This document shows positions 17,701-25,298 of a stretch of 64,000 bases of DNA, in pieces. The position numbers and the translations under genes are program-made. The first letter of the stretch is position 1; every line of letters begins with the position of its first letter. Under the pieces are notes generated by a model. The model made no database searches, was not told the DNA's origin, and worked only from the letters and a program-made list of their open reading frames with translations. The DNA is from Roseimicrobium gellanilyticum (GTDB lineage: Bacteria > Verrucomicrobiota > Verrucomicrobiia > Verrucomicrobiales > Verrucomicrobiaceae): contig NZ_QNRR01000008.1 of assembly GCF_003315205.1 (NCBI RefSeq), forward strand, positions 186,001 through 250,000, read 5' to 3'.

Positions 17701-18017
17701 ATGGTGTATCCCGCTGTCTGAAAGGTGATGTCCTCCACCGTGATGGCTTCACCGAGTGTCACTGTGTAGGGACCAGCGCCACCCTGGCCGAAGATGGCAC
17801 TGTCCGGTGTGGCATTGTTCCAAGGCTGGTAGCCTGGAGTTGGAAGCGCTGCAGGATTGAACCACCTGTCTGGAGCTGTGGTGTTCCAGGTGCCGCTTCC
17901 GTCCTGCAGGTTTGCGGCGGTAGTGTCGCCGTCCCAGGTGAGGATGTCGGCACGCAAGGATGTCGTGGCGAGAGAGACCAGCAGAAGTGGCAGAAGACGG
18001 AAGCGACGATGTCTCAC
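14718..18017 (-). CDS. Autotransporter-associated beta-strand repeat protein with PEP-CTERM anchor
   Basis: A surface protein of about 1099 residues if started at GTG 18017, which yields a short Arg-rich signal peptide ending TTSLRA. Most of the sequence is imperfect beta-helix repeats rich in Gly, Thr and Asn, with recurring GTLTLSK/TGAGTL, DTTNITVTSG and NTYTGLTT-like units. These match the autotransporter-associated PATR type. The C-terminus is a PEP-CTERM sorting signal: VPEPGKALLFVFGMVGMLFRRKRQ shortened here to VPEP, a hydrophobic helix and RRKR. No outer-membrane beta-barrel domain is present. A TTG at 18137 would place the start before a terminator hairpin and is rejected. The likely role is an exosortase-processed surface or matrix protein. 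Confidence 0.88.
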   Translation of the reverse strand: MRHRRFRLLPLLLVSLATTSLRADILTWDGDTTAANLQDGSGTWNTTAPDRWFNPAALPTPGYQPWNNATPDSAIFGQGGAGPYTVTLGEAITVEDITFQTAGYTIAGGGNALTLAAGSSITTTANATISASLAGTNGFTKEGTGNLTLGGGAVANTLTGTVTINAGTLTMSKTAGVNAIAGDITVAGGTLAWSASNQIADTASITVSGGSLTFNGASETFANYTQTGGTGIPNGSNSGIVTLTGTLAISGGSGMTLNSNARWSVNKVDFTGWSVTGDAILFGGNGLNRLTSLTVGSGGMTLTGQQITLNVATTTNALGAALILNGDLNASGTNLIRASGNPSAIPGAVTQIDVGSVNRNFNITAGTTTIQNGLAIVGTGGFTKTGAGTLALDTTTNGNLIAPGSITVQGGTLQWVKGGQVADTVGILVNGGVVNFNGQTETIASFTQTSSTTAGSVTGNNASLTILGELKISSGAGTGTGFTINSGAQVSANTVDLRGSNYNGSGGTSNISLLMGANTSTVLTVGTGGLLLDGQFIQMNAGSGGNRIVLNGDVTASGTNTFRMNAATLIAGAFHEIDLGGGIRTFNINGGTTSINSTGSNQGIVIVNGSLTKTGAGTLTFNGLASNTYTGLTTISQGILSMAKTAGVNAIAGDILVNGGTLSWGQNNQLADTTNITVTSGTMLFNGRSETFASYTQSGGGLPVSSTDNAGSVNITGTMRISGGNIYTVNSGGQTTVGKADFTDFTGNVLLVGGNSSSVVTTFTVGSGGLFLNGQTMTFNKGTAAGNQGSALILNGNVTASNNNTITPNGDSNGVSQIDLGTQVRTFDITSGTTTVNMNVVGTGGGINKTGAGILALNAVNSYTGKTTVSQGTLTLGASGRIDSSPWIQVDSGATLNVSAISGGYSYASAGTGVISGSGTIQGSLNIGAGKVLKPGTTSDPANIATAGDGVGTLTVTGNLTFNPSSLSTVAEFKIQSPSSSDKIDIGGSLSLDANSNIVVTFDNANPFTLGAGQSWTLIDWVGALNAAGFNPGDNNRTGNNLDGNEGNLDLPELSAGLFWQVENFTGSSSLTVSIVPEPGKALLFVFGMVGMLFRRKRQ

Positions 18018-18060
18018 TAGAAAACGTGGGGGTGCGGGGGAGCGAAAGCCGTGAAAAGGC

Positions 18061-18086
18061 CCATCTTTGATTCGTCTCAAAGATGG
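18061..18086 (-). terminator. Rho-independent-type terminator after the short trans-sulfuration gene
   Basis: A perfect 10-bp stem (CCATCTTTGA / TCAAAGATGG) has a 6-nt loop and, on the minus strand, is followed by GCCTTTT. It lies 52 nt downstream of the stop at 18138. It separates that gene from the PEP-CTERM gene, which supports starting the latter at 18017. Confidence 0.65.
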
Positions 18087-18137
18087 TCGATTCTTGCACC
18101 TATTTGTTGTCGCGAGACTGCTCGCGCAGCACTGCAA

Positions 18138-19313
18138 TCAGCCAGCGCGTTGCAGGGCCTGCTCCACATCCGTCCACAAGTCCTCGATGTGCTCGATGCC
18201 CACGGAGAAACGCACGACACCATCGGTGATGCCTACGGCCTCGCGGACTTCGCGCGGGATGCTCGCATGCGTCATGCTGGCGGGGTGGCAGATGAGGCTC
18301 TCGATGCCGCCGAGGCTCTCGGCCTTGGTGAAATAGCGGGAGGCTTCCATGAAGGCCATGGTCTGCTCCAGCGAAAGGCCGAGGTCGGCAGTGACGATAC
18401 CGCTGCCATTGCGCATCTGTTCGATGGCCAGCTCATGCTGGGGGTGGGAGAGCAGGAAGGGATAGCGTACCCACTTCACGCCTTTCACGCGCTCCAGACG
18501 TCCGGCGAAAGCGAGGGCATTGGACGCGTGACGCTCCATGCGTACCGCCTCGGTCTTGAGACCACGGGAGGTGAGCCACGCATCGAAGGGGGAGGGTTGC
18601 AGGCCGAGCGCTTTCTGGGCGAAGATCATCTTCTCCTGCCACTCGTTATCATTCGTGCAAACTGCACCGCCGAGGGCATCGGAGTGACCGTTGGAGTACT
18701 TTGTGGTGCTCAGGAGGGACAACGTCGCGCCGAGCGCGATGGGCTGCTGCACGTAGCTGGAGGCAAAGGTATTGTCCACCACCACGGGGGCGTTCACTTC
18801 CTTCGCCACGGCGGAGATGGCGGCGATGTCGAGCACCTTGAGGAGTGGATTGGTGGGCGACTCGATCCACACCAGCGCGGGTTTGAGGTCCGTGATGTGG
18901 TGGTAGTTGGCAGGATTGCTTAGGTCGAAGTAGGCGGTCTTTACGCCGAACTTCTCAAACACCCGGGCAAAGAGGCGGTAGGTGCATCCATAGACATTTT
19001 CCTCCAACACTACCATGTCACCGGCCTTCAAGGTGGAGACCACGGCGGTGATGGCACTCACTCCGCTGGCGAAGACGCAGGCGTGCTTGCAGCCCTCCAG
19101 CGCGGCGAGCGTTTGCTGGAGGTTGCGGAAATTCGGATTGCCACTGCGCGTGTAGTCGAAGCCGCCGGAGTTGCCGTACTCGAAGGTGCTGGTGAGATAC
19201 ACCGGCGGAATGACCGCACCCGTTTCATCCTTCCAGTTTTGCCCAACATGAATGGCAGCCGTTTCGAAATGGCCGTGGGACTCGGGGGTGGGGGATGTGG
19301 AAGGAGAGGACAT
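18138..19313 (-). CDS. Trans-sulfuration PLP enzyme (cystathionine gamma-synthase/beta-lyase family)
   Basis: A 391-residue enzyme of normal length for MetB/MetC/CGL proteins. Motifs include TRSGNPN (substrate/PLP phosphate region), ASGVSAI, WIESPTNPLLKVLDI, VVDNTFASSYVQQP with the cofactor Asp, and the PLP lysine in STTKYSNGHSDALGG. The C-terminal VRFSVGIEHIEDLWTDVEQAL is typical. The enzyme acts in the cytosol in methionine/cysteine interconversion. The precise activity among synthase, lyase and sulfhydrylase cannot be decided by eye. The stop is followed by its own terminator hairpin. Confidence 0.9.
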   Translation of the reverse strand: MSSPSTSPTPESHGHFETAAIHVGQNWKDETGAVIPPVYLTSTFEYGNSGGFDYTRSGNPNFRNLQQTLAALEGCKHACVFASGVSAITAVVSTLKAGDMVVLEENVYGCTYRLFARVFEKFGVKTAYFDLSNPANYHHITDLKPALVWIESPTNPLLKVLDIAAISAVAKEVNAPVVVDNTFASSYVQQPIALGATLSLLSTTKYSNGHSDALGGAVCTNDNEWQEKMIFAQKALGLQPSPFDAWLTSRGLKTEAVRMERHASNALAFAGRLERVKGVKWVRYPFLLSHPQHELAIEQMRNGSGIVTADLGLSLEQTMAFMEASRYFTKAESLGGIESLICHPASMTHASIPREVREAVGITDGVVRFSVGIEHIEDLWTDVEQALQRAG

Positions 19314-19465
19314 TGGCGTGTTGAGGGGTGTGACAGTCCGAGGTCAGGAGGCGGTGGTCAAGAGAGGAGTGTGTGTGCAGGAAAGGTACGCTTGCACAGT
19401 CCATCCGGAGTACCGGGGACTTTCTTGTCTGGCATTCTGCGGAACTAAAACCAGAATAGCCAGCC

Positions 19466-20011
19466 ATGCCCATGACACCCACCCTCGACGCGTTGCTAGG
19501 CATGCTCTCCACAGACAAGCCTGCGATGGATATCACATCGAGCCGTGAGTTTTATCGACCCTGCCTTTCTGAGCTCGAGGGGTCGAGCCTGTTCGAGTGC
19601 TTCATGAGGGATGACGAGGCCTATGGGAGCACGTTCCTTACATACCTGGTGTTTCCACGGGACGAACGTTCCATTCGTCTGGATCGGATATCGTACCGTG
19701 GGACGGGACTGCTGCTGTACCTGTGCACAAGTTACCCGGTCGCTGTCTATGGAGCCATGGGGGTGTATGCGGGGAGCCACTCGACAGGATCGGGCTGGCT
19801 GGCACCGGAGGAGATTGAGTCCTTGCCTTCGCCTGATTGGTCAGACGTGGAAATGGAACTGCTTGGGGTGATGCAACGGCATGGAATCAAGGTTTTGACG
19901 AGGGAGGAGGCCTGTCTGCAGCTGCGCTCGCTGGGATTGCAACCGCCGGCGGAGTCCAACATGGGAAATCCGGACACGCTGTTCTATGCATTCTTCAACA
20001 ATGACTACTGA
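19466..20011 (+). CDS. Hypothetical protein, 181 residues
   Basis: No domain recognised. The protein is acidic and soluble with no signal peptide, has aromatic-rich strands (FLTYLVFPRDERSIRLDRISYRG) and ends NPDTLFYAFFNNDY. The start at ATG 19466 is followed by a second in-frame ATG two codons later. It is followed after 68 bp by another orphan gene in the same direction. Size, acidity and lack of motifs would fit an immunity-type protein, but no toxin gene is adjacent, so this is speculation. Confidence 0.65.
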   Translation: MPMTPTLDALLGMLSTDKPAMDITSSREFYRPCLSELEGSSLFECFMRDDEAYGSTFLTYLVFPRDERSIRLDRISYRGTGLLLYLCTSYPVAVYGAMGVYAGSHSTGSGWLAPEEIESLPSPDWSDVEMELLGVMQRHGIKVLTREEACLQLRSLGLQPPAESNMGNPDTLFYAFFNNDY

Positions 20012-20079
20012 CGGAGGCGTGTGAAGTTCATGCCAGAGCGAATCCATATCACAGGTCCGCTTCTCCACGCATCTTCCTC

Positions 20080-20502
20080 ATGAGTACTGAGTTTGCCCTC
20101 TCCCGATTGCATCAGTCGAAGCCGATCGCGATGGCGCTGCACCTGCGAGTGGTGCCTGGATGTTTCGCCAGTGTGGATGACGCTGCGATGGCCGTGGGAT
20201 TAAAACCTATCGGAACCAGTTGGGAGGAAGTGGATCGTAGCAATGCAGAGATCGTGCTGGCCACCATTCTGGGCGAGTACATGTCCTTCAATCTTCCGAG
20301 GCTTGATGCCTCCATGGTTGCGCTATCCATCCGGGAGTTTCTGGATGCATGCCCGGCTGATGGCCGCTTCTTCACCAACGGAGACTGGGGCCGCGGCACG
20401 AACCGGGGATGGATGCCAGCGACCGAGGCAACCTTTGATGGAGGCATCTTGGCCCTTGGGGCCACCGCTGCGGGAGTGTTCTGGCTTGAGGACGAGGACT
20501 GA
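20080..20502 (+). CDS. Hypothetical protein, 140 residues
   Basis: No known family was recognised. The protein is soluble, with a predicted alpha/beta character and an acidic C-terminus (VFWLEDED). A central stretch, FFTNGDWGRGTNRGW, is Gly/Trp-rich. It is probably cotranscribed with the orphan upstream. Convergent bioD begins 45 bp after its stop. The coding assignment rests on a clean frame with an ATG start and good codon use. Confidence 0.6.
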   Translation: MSTEFALSRLHQSKPIAMALHLRVVPGCFASVDDAAMAVGLKPIGTSWEEVDRSNAEIVLATILGEYMSFNLPRLDASMVALSIREFLDACPADGRFFTNGDWGRGTNRGWMPATEATFDGGILALGATAAGVFWLEDED

Positions 20503-20546
20503 GATCTGAGGCGTGAAGATACGCCAGTTTCAGACCTCCCATCGAC

Positions 20547-21188
20547 TCAGGGAACTGCCGCCTCTACCGCCCGCAGCAGCTCCGCCGCATCCGTTTCGCC
20601 ATGCATGAGTTCGCCGAGGACGGGGATGCCCATGCGGTCGAGGATCATGCTGTTGGAGATGCTGGCGGCGTCGCGTTCGGCGGAGGCGTAGTTGAGGATG
20701 ATGCCGGGGCAGGTGAGGCCGCGGGCATTGATGTTCCGCACGGTGAGGATGGTGTGGTTCAGCGCGCCGAGTTTGTTGTTCACCACCACGACCACGGGCC
20801 AGCCAAGGTGTTCGGCGAAGTCGGCGGCGGTGTACTTCTCCGTGATGGGCACCTCCCAGCCACCCACGCCTTCCACCAGGATGTGTTCAGAGCGGGAGCG
20901 CAGGGAGACACAAGCGGCGAGCACGGCACCCGGCTCGATGGGCTGGTTCTCGATGAGTGAGGAGGCGTAGGGTGATGCAGGGATCTTCATCCAGCAGGGA
21001 TTGAGTTCATCCATGCTGAAGCCATCGGCGCCGGCGGCGCGCAAGTTGGCGACGTCTTCACGGCTGCCGCAGCAGAAGGGTTTGCATCCCACGGCGACGC
21101 GCCCGCTGGCTTTGAAGGCTTCGAGAAGGCGGCAAGTCACGTAGGTCTTTCCGGCATCCGTATCCGTGCCGGTGATGAAAATCTGCAT
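20547..21188 (-). CDS. bioD: Dethiobiotin synthetase
   Basis: A 213-residue enzyme that forms dethiobiotin from 7,8-diaminononanoate, CO2 and ATP in biotin synthesis. The N-terminal P-loop is GTDTDAGKT (residues 7-15). The substrate lysine lies in GCKPFCCG, and VEGVGGWEVPI matches the conserved catalytic EGAGG-like loop with Val in place of Ala. VVNNKLGALNHTILT forms the nucleotide-base region. Full length compared with E. coli BioD. Other biotin genes are not adjacent, so it appears to be a stand-alone gene here. Confidence 0.93.
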   Translation of the reverse strand: MQIFITGTDTDAGKTYVTCRLLEAFKASGRVAVGCKPFCCGSREDVANLRAAGADGFSMDELNPCWMKIPASPYASSLIENQPIEPGAVLAACVSLRSRSEHILVEGVGGWEVPITEKYTAADFAEHLGWPVVVVVNNKLGALNHTILTVRNINARGLTCPGIILNYASAERDAASISNSMILDRMGIPVLGELMHGETDAAELLRAVEAAVP

Positions 21189-21262
21189 GCGTGCATGGTT
21201 AAGCAGAAGCGTGACGGCGCAAGTGAGGACTTACGTGGGGGTGGGTGCGCTGATTTCGTTGG

Positions 21263-21430
21263 AACGCACAGCAGCAGAGCAGCAAAGAACATCGAATGAG
21301 TGGGTCATGGGAGGTGAAGGGTCGGGAGGGCATTTCAAGTTCGCCCACAGCTGCCCCTGATGTACTGCCTACCCTTAGTTCCGGTCATTCGACTTCCTTT
21401 TGCTCCTCTGCTGCTTCGCTGCTTTGCGTT
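21263..21430. repeat. Inverted-repeat element, AACGCAAAGC family, copy 3
   Basis: The left arm at 21263-21287 begins AACGCACAGCAGC and ends AGCAAAG. The right arm at about 21397-21430 carries extra units (CTTTTGCTCC, then CTGCTGCTTC, then GCTGCTTTGCGTT). The interior is about 110 bp and unlike the other copies. This copy lies between divergent genes (bioD minus, pentapeptide plus), so the element cannot simply be a terminator. Confidence 0.7.
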
Positions 21431-21533
21431 TTTACCCTCCTTCGTGCAATCCCTGCGCGCCCCGACCCGTTGAAATTTAGAGAAAATCGCGTGACGGACC
21501 CGCGTAGGTGTGGGTAACACTGGCCATACCTTT

Positions 21534-22040
21534 ATGTCCCAAGACCTGACACCCCAGGAACTGCGTGCGCACTCGGAATGGCTCTCCAGCAATGGAGCGT
21601 CTGGCAAGCAGCTGTCCAAAAAGAATGCCGACCTCACGGGGACCGACCTCACGGGAGCGAACCTGGCGAAAGCCATCCTTCCGGATGCGCGCCTAGATCG
21701 GGCGACCCTGGTGGGCACGGATCTGACCGGTGCGGATCTGCGTGGAGTGAACCTCGAAGGCACGGATGCGGATGGCGCGCGCTTCATCAATGCGAACATG
21801 CGCGATGCCAATCTCTGCGAGACCAGCCTGCAGGGCGCACAACTCGATGGCGCGGATCTCAGCCACGCCTTTGCCGAGGGTGCCCAGTGCTCCGGTGCGA
21901 GCTTCGTAGGAGCGGATCTTACCGAGGCTGATTTCAGCGAGGCGGATCTCGATGGTGCGAATCTCACGGATGCCAAGCAGGGTGGCCTGAATCTCAGCGG
22001 TGCTGAGACCTCGGACACACGTGGTCTGACGAGGGGGTAG
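21534..22040 (+). CDS. Pentapeptide-repeat protein
   Basis: A 168-residue protein. After a short polar head it consists almost wholly of pentapeptide repeats with the A(D/N)LXX pattern from about residue 35 onward (ADLTGTDLTGANLAKA, ARFINANMRDANLCE and others). This predicts a right-handed quadrilateral beta-helix. Some family members mimic DNA and protect gyrase, but most have no known role. It is small, cytosolic and lacks a signal peptide. ATG 21534 is chosen; a GTG 24 bp upstream is possible. Confidence 0.88.
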   Translation: MSQDLTPQELRAHSEWLSSNGASGKQLSKKNADLTGTDLTGANLAKAILPDARLDRATLVGTDLTGADLRGVNLEGTDADGARFINANMRDANLCETSLQGAQLDGADLSHAFAEGAQCSGASFVGADLTEADFSEADLDGANLTDAKQGGLNLSGAETSDTRGLTRG

Positions 22041-22078
22041 CTTTTCCCCGGCTTCATCTTCCACGGAGGGCTCCTGAA

Positions 22079-23038
22079 TTGGAAAAGGAGGCATACACGG
22101 AGCCTGCACTGGCCTCGAGCGCTGTAGAAGTGCTCGCGCAATACCCTGCGTGGCCATGGTGGCGGACCTGGGTGACGACCGCCTTCTTTCTGGCGTGCGT
22201 GGTGATCTTTGTCGGCATCAATCTTCAGGAAAAGATTGAGTCTGGGGATGACCTCTACGGTTTTGGCTATGTGCCAGGGACCTGGATCTGGGGAGGTGAG
22301 TGGTGGGGAACCTTCACCTCAGTTTTTGTTCATTACGATCTGCTTCATCTGGTTCCCAATCTCTATTGGTTGTGGGTGCTCGGTCGATCCATGGAGGCTG
22401 CCTTGGGCTCGGTGAGGTTTCTGGTGTTTTTCGCGGTGGCTGCGATGCTCACCTCCACGGTGACGCTGGCCATGTCAGATGATACAGGCATTGGGATTTC
22501 CGGCGTGCTATTCGCCCTCTTTGGGTTCATGTGGCGGGCAAGAGGGAGCTACGCGCGGTTCCAGCCCGTGATGGTGAGGGATACCGTGCTGACTTTCATT
22601 GTCTGGGTGGTTGTGTGTCTGGTGTTAGACGAAGCGGACTTGCTTGAAACGGAGAACTCAGCGCATGTGAGTGGCTTGCTTCTCGGGATGGCGGTGGCGG
22701 AGGGTCTGGTGGTACGGAGACCCCGCATCATTCTGGTCCCGGCTCTGACGGTAGGTGTGGTTTTGGCGCTTGTACCGCTCTGGTGGGCGCCATGGTCCCT
22801 CAGTTGGCAGGTTGCCATGGCTGCAAACGCCACCAACGATGGCCGTCTTGAGGAAGGTCTCTCAAGACTCAATCATGTGCTTGAACGGGATCCCCAGAAC
22901 GCGTGGGCCTACCAGGAGCGTGGCTGGGTGTATGAGCAGATGGAGGAGTTTGACCTCGCTGAGCAGGATTTTGCGAAGGCTGCGGAACTGGAGCAGGCCG
23001 CCCAGGCTGAAACCGAAAAATTGGCGGAAGCGGAGTAA
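22079..23038 (+). CDS. Rhomboid-family intramembrane serine protease with C-terminal TPR, paralog 1
   Basis: A membrane protease of 319 residues. It has about seven hydrophobic segments. The rhomboid signatures are H85-x4-H90-x3-N94 (HYDLLHLVPN), the GxSG catalytic serine S141 (GISGVLFALFGF) and the second catalytic residue H196 (SAHVSGLLLG). After the last membrane segment, residues about 250-319 resemble a tetratricopeptide region (ERDPQNAWAYQERGWVYEQM). The start is TTG at 22079, supported by a GGAGGG ribosome-binding site 8 nt upstream. It forms a tandem pair with the next gene. The substrates are unknown. Confidence 0.85.
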   Translation: MEKEAYTEPALASSAVEVLAQYPAWPWWRTWVTTAFFLACVVIFVGINLQEKIESGDDLYGFGYVPGTWIWGGEWWGTFTSVFVHYDLLHLVPNLYWLWVLGRSMEAALGSVRFLVFFAVAAMLTSTVTLAMSDDTGIGISGVLFALFGFMWRARGSYARFQPVMVRDTVLTFIVWVVVCLVLDEADLLETENSAHVSGLLLGMAVAEGLVVRRPRIILVPALTVGVVLALVPLWWAPWSLSWQVAMAANATNDGRLEEGLSRLNHVLERDPQNAWAYQERGWVYEQMEEFDLAEQDFAKAAELEQAAQAETEKLAEAE

Positions 23039-23092
23039 GGTCCAAGCGTGTCCGGCTTGTCCGGACCGGTTCACTACCTATAGTACATTTCG

Positions 23093-24028
23093 ATGGAGCA
23101 AAAACAGGAGAGCACCCACGACCATGCACTTCACGAGTCTGAAGGTGCGCCCTCGCCTGTCCCCCTGATCACGAAACCTACCTGGGTGACTTGGGCAGCA
23201 TTTTTCGCCTGCATCGGTATCTTTATCGGGGTGAATCTGGAGGAGACCAAATCCCTGGAGGTGCTTTCCCGATTTGGATTCTTCACTGCCGAGCGGATTT
23301 GGGAGGGGCTGTGGTGGGGGACCATGAGCTCCACGTTCGTGCACATCAATTTGATCCATGCCTTCTTCAACCTGTACTGGCTTTGGTTGCTGGGGAGGCT
23401 CATGGAGGATGAAATCGGCTCCTCGCGCTTCCTTGTTTTCTATCTGGGGGCATCCATCGTCAGTTCCACGGTGCAGCTAGCGGTTTCCGACACCACCGGG
23501 ATTGGGGCATCGGGCGTGTTGTATGCCATCTTTGGTTTCATGTGGCGTACCCGCATGGTCTACCCGCGGTTTCAGAGCATCATCGTACCCCAGACCGTCA
23601 AGGTATTCTTCATCTGGCTGGTCGCCTGCTTTTTCCTGACTGCGGGGAAGCTCATGAACATCGCCAACGGAGCGCACCTCGCGGGGCTGGTCTATGGAGT
23701 GGTGATGGCGGAGTGCTTTGTGGTGCGGAGACCTCGTCTTCCCTATGCGGCTGGCGCGGTGGTGCTGGCTGGGCTGGCTCTCGTGCCACTCTGGTGGGCA
23801 CCGTGGTCTCCCACCTGGCAGGGAGTAAAAGCTTACGATGCAATCGAGGCTGGCAGGAGGGAGGAAGCCGTGGAACGGCTGACCACCATGATCAGGCTCG
23901 AACCCCAGGAGCCCTGGGCCTACCTTCAGCGAAGCAAGCTGTACCGGGAGATGGGCGAGTCTGACAAGGCGGTGTCCGATCTGAGGAAAGCACAGGATTT
24001 GGGCACCCCGACGCGAGGGGGTGAGTAG
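23093..24028 (+). CDS. Rhomboid-family intramembrane serine protease with C-terminal TPR, paralog 2
   Basis: Paralog of the preceding gene at 311 residues, with the same order of features. H84-x4-H89-x3-N93 (HINLIHAFFN), catalytic S140 in GASGVLYAIFGF and H195 in GAHLAGLVYG are all intact. The C-terminal TPR-like tail has EPQEPWAYLQRSKLYREMGE. Conserved VVRRPR and VPLWWAPWS stretches in both proteins show a local duplication. The gap between the two genes is 54 bp, so they are probably cotranscribed. Both retain the catalytic Ser-His pair, so neither copy looks like a dead pseudoprotease. Confidence 0.85.
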   Translation: MEQKQESTHDHALHESEGAPSPVPLITKPTWVTWAAFFACIGIFIGVNLEETKSLEVLSRFGFFTAERIWEGLWWGTMSSTFVHINLIHAFFNLYWLWLLGRLMEDEIGSSRFLVFYLGASIVSSTVQLAVSDTTGIGASGVLYAIFGFMWRTRMVYPRFQSIIVPQTVKVFFIWLVACFFLTAGKLMNIANGAHLAGLVYGVVMAECFVVRRPRLPYAAGAVVLAGLALVPLWWAPWSPTWQGVKAYDAIEAGRREEAVERLTTMIRLEPQEPWAYLQRSKLYREMGESDKAVSDLRKAQDLGTPTRGGE

Positions 24029-24060
24029 CCTCCGGCCGCCGCCCAGGCCTGCAAGCGTCG

Positions 24061-24897
24061 CTACTGGCTCAGCCCCGGCACTGTCTTGCCCATGAGCAGC
24101 GGTGCTACATGGTCGCGGATGAACTCCATCTTGATGTTGTCGAAATGGTGGCCGTAGTCGCCATCGGCTTCGAGTTCCTTGGTCCAGCGGATGGCGACCA
24201 CCTTTTCCGCATAGAGCTGGCGGGTTTCGGAGCTGGCCCCACGCGGCAGGATGAAGCCATGGATGCCCGCGCCAGGGTCATGCTTCTTCCGGTCGGCGGT
24301 ACCGGAAAATGGCATGAGGAAGCGGAGCATGCGATCGTGGGTGGAGGTGTAGAGGTAGACCTTGCCTCGCACCCGCCGGAGGGCCTTGGTGAGATCATAG
24401 TCCTCGCTCATGGAGCAGCCGAGGAGCACCACGTGCTCCACATCCACGGACTCGGGAAGATACTCCAGTGCGTAAATGGCGACGGCGGTGCCGGCGGAGA
24501 ACCCGAGGATGCTGACCGGGGCGTCGGGGAAGGCGGCGGTCTGGCGCTGGACCTCGGCGGCCATCTTTTTCGCGCCCGCGCGCTTGTAGGCCACGGGGGC
24601 GTCCTGGTCGGCCACGAGTCCCCTGCCTGTCTCCCAGGAGAACATCTCGCCTGCACCCCGGTAGCCTGCGGCCAACAGACCTTCCTTCACCCCTTCGGAC
24701 CAGTTCTTCTTTTCCGTGCCACCGCCAGCGCCATCGAGGAAGTAGAGGTAGCCGCGCTTCATCCGCTTGTCCCGGTCCGGCAGGTGCTCAGGAAGGCCGG
24801 TCGATTTGCTGGCACAACTGACAAGCTGACTGCTGAGAGCTCCGAGGGCGAGGCTCCTGGCGAAATGGCGGCGGCTCAGCGTGGGGTGGGTGTGCAT
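24061..24897 (-). CDS. Exported alpha/beta-hydrolase-like lipoprotein
   Basis: Of 278 residues, the first 30 form a twin-arginine-type signal (SRRHFARSLALGALSS) that ends in a lipobox-like LVSC, so it may be a Tat-exported lipoprotein. The nucleophile elbow is GFSAGT, the usual GxSxG position of alpha/beta hydrolases and serine esterases. A late acid/His pair is plausible (DGDYGHHFDN). The substrate is unknown. It lies alone on the minus strand, convergent with the rhomboid pair and divergent from the EamA leader region. Confidence 0.78.
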   Translation of the reverse strand: MHTHPTLSRRHFARSLALGALSSQLVSCASKSTGLPEHLPDRDKRMKRGYLYFLDGAGGGTEKKNWSEGVKEGLLAAGYRGAGEMFSWETGRGLVADQDAPVAYKRAGAKKMAAEVQRQTAAFPDAPVSILGFSAGTAVAIYALEYLPESVDVEHVVLLGCSMSEDYDLTKALRRVRGKVYLYTSTHDRMLRFLMPFSGTADRKKHDPGAGIHGFILPRGASSETRQLYAEKVVAIRWTKELEADGDYGHHFDNIKMEFIRDHVAPLLMGKTVPGLSQ

Positions 24898-25114
24898 GTG
24901 GGAGGATGCTGGTCGGGGGTGGGGGTAGGGGAGATGGCTCTCTGGCGATTGGACCTGCGCGCCGCGGAAGTGTCAAGCCGCGTTGGGCATGGTGAAGAAA
25001 AACTAAGGCCTCGCGTTGCGCTCCAGTGGAGTCAGAGCGCAGGGCAGTAGAGCAGGGATGCGTTTGTTCCTGCCATTGACGGGCCAGCATTCGTACCTTA
25101 TGGAGTGACCGTTC

Positions 25115-25204
25115 ATGCGCGCCATCGCCGCCATCATTATTAGCGCCATCCGCCTCTGGCTCATCAAGCCGGACGGGCGGAGTGGTGACGCGGTGATGCA
25201 TTGA
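25115..25204 (+). CDS. Possible 29-residue leader peptide upstream of the EamA transporter
   Basis: An ATG at 25115 opens a 29-codon frame ending at TGA 25202-25204. The peptide is hydrophobic at its start (MRAIAAIIISAIRLWLI) and polar at its end. A GGAG lies 9 nt upstream. It stands in the 429-bp gap 24898-25326, before a terminator-like hairpin and the transporter gene. It may be a regulatory leader peptide or a chance frame. The GGAG overlaps a possible -10 box, which weakens the case. Confidence 0.2.
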   Translation: MRAIAAIIISAIRLWLIKPDGRSGDAVMH

Positions 25205-25266
25205 CGCAGCCGAGCGAAACGCGAGACAGCAGCAGCAGTCGGTTTCCCAAGTTTCCCCACCACCCG

Positions 25267-25298
25267 CCCGCCTCCCCGGTGAGCGGGTTTTTTGTTTT
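25267..25298 (+). terminator. Attenuator-like terminator in the leader of the EamA gene
   Basis: CCCGC (25267-25271) pairs with GCGGG (25283-25287) across an 11-nt loop and is followed directly by TTTTTTGTTTT. It lies 29 nt before the transporter ATG at 25327. No upstream gene on this strand needs it, because the preceding gene is on the minus strand. It is therefore more likely a conditional terminator in the transporter leader. A candidate promoter (TTGACG, 17 bp, TATGGA) lies at 25076-25104. Confidence 0.5.

Noticed and set aside
16674-18020. 448-codon plus-strand frame opposite the PEP-CTERM protein
   Set aside because: Composition (Gly, Asp, Ala, His) reflects the antisense of a Gly/Thr-rich repeat protein; no motif.
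18018-18137. TTG start at 18137 for the PEP-CTERM protein
   Set aside because: It would place a perfect terminator hairpin (18061-18086) inside the coding region and lacks a signal peptide; GTG 18017 gives a normal one.
20509-20526. Hairpin GGCGT-GAAGAT-ACGCC between an orphan gene and bioD
   Set aside because: Five-bp stem without a T-run; too weak to call a terminator.
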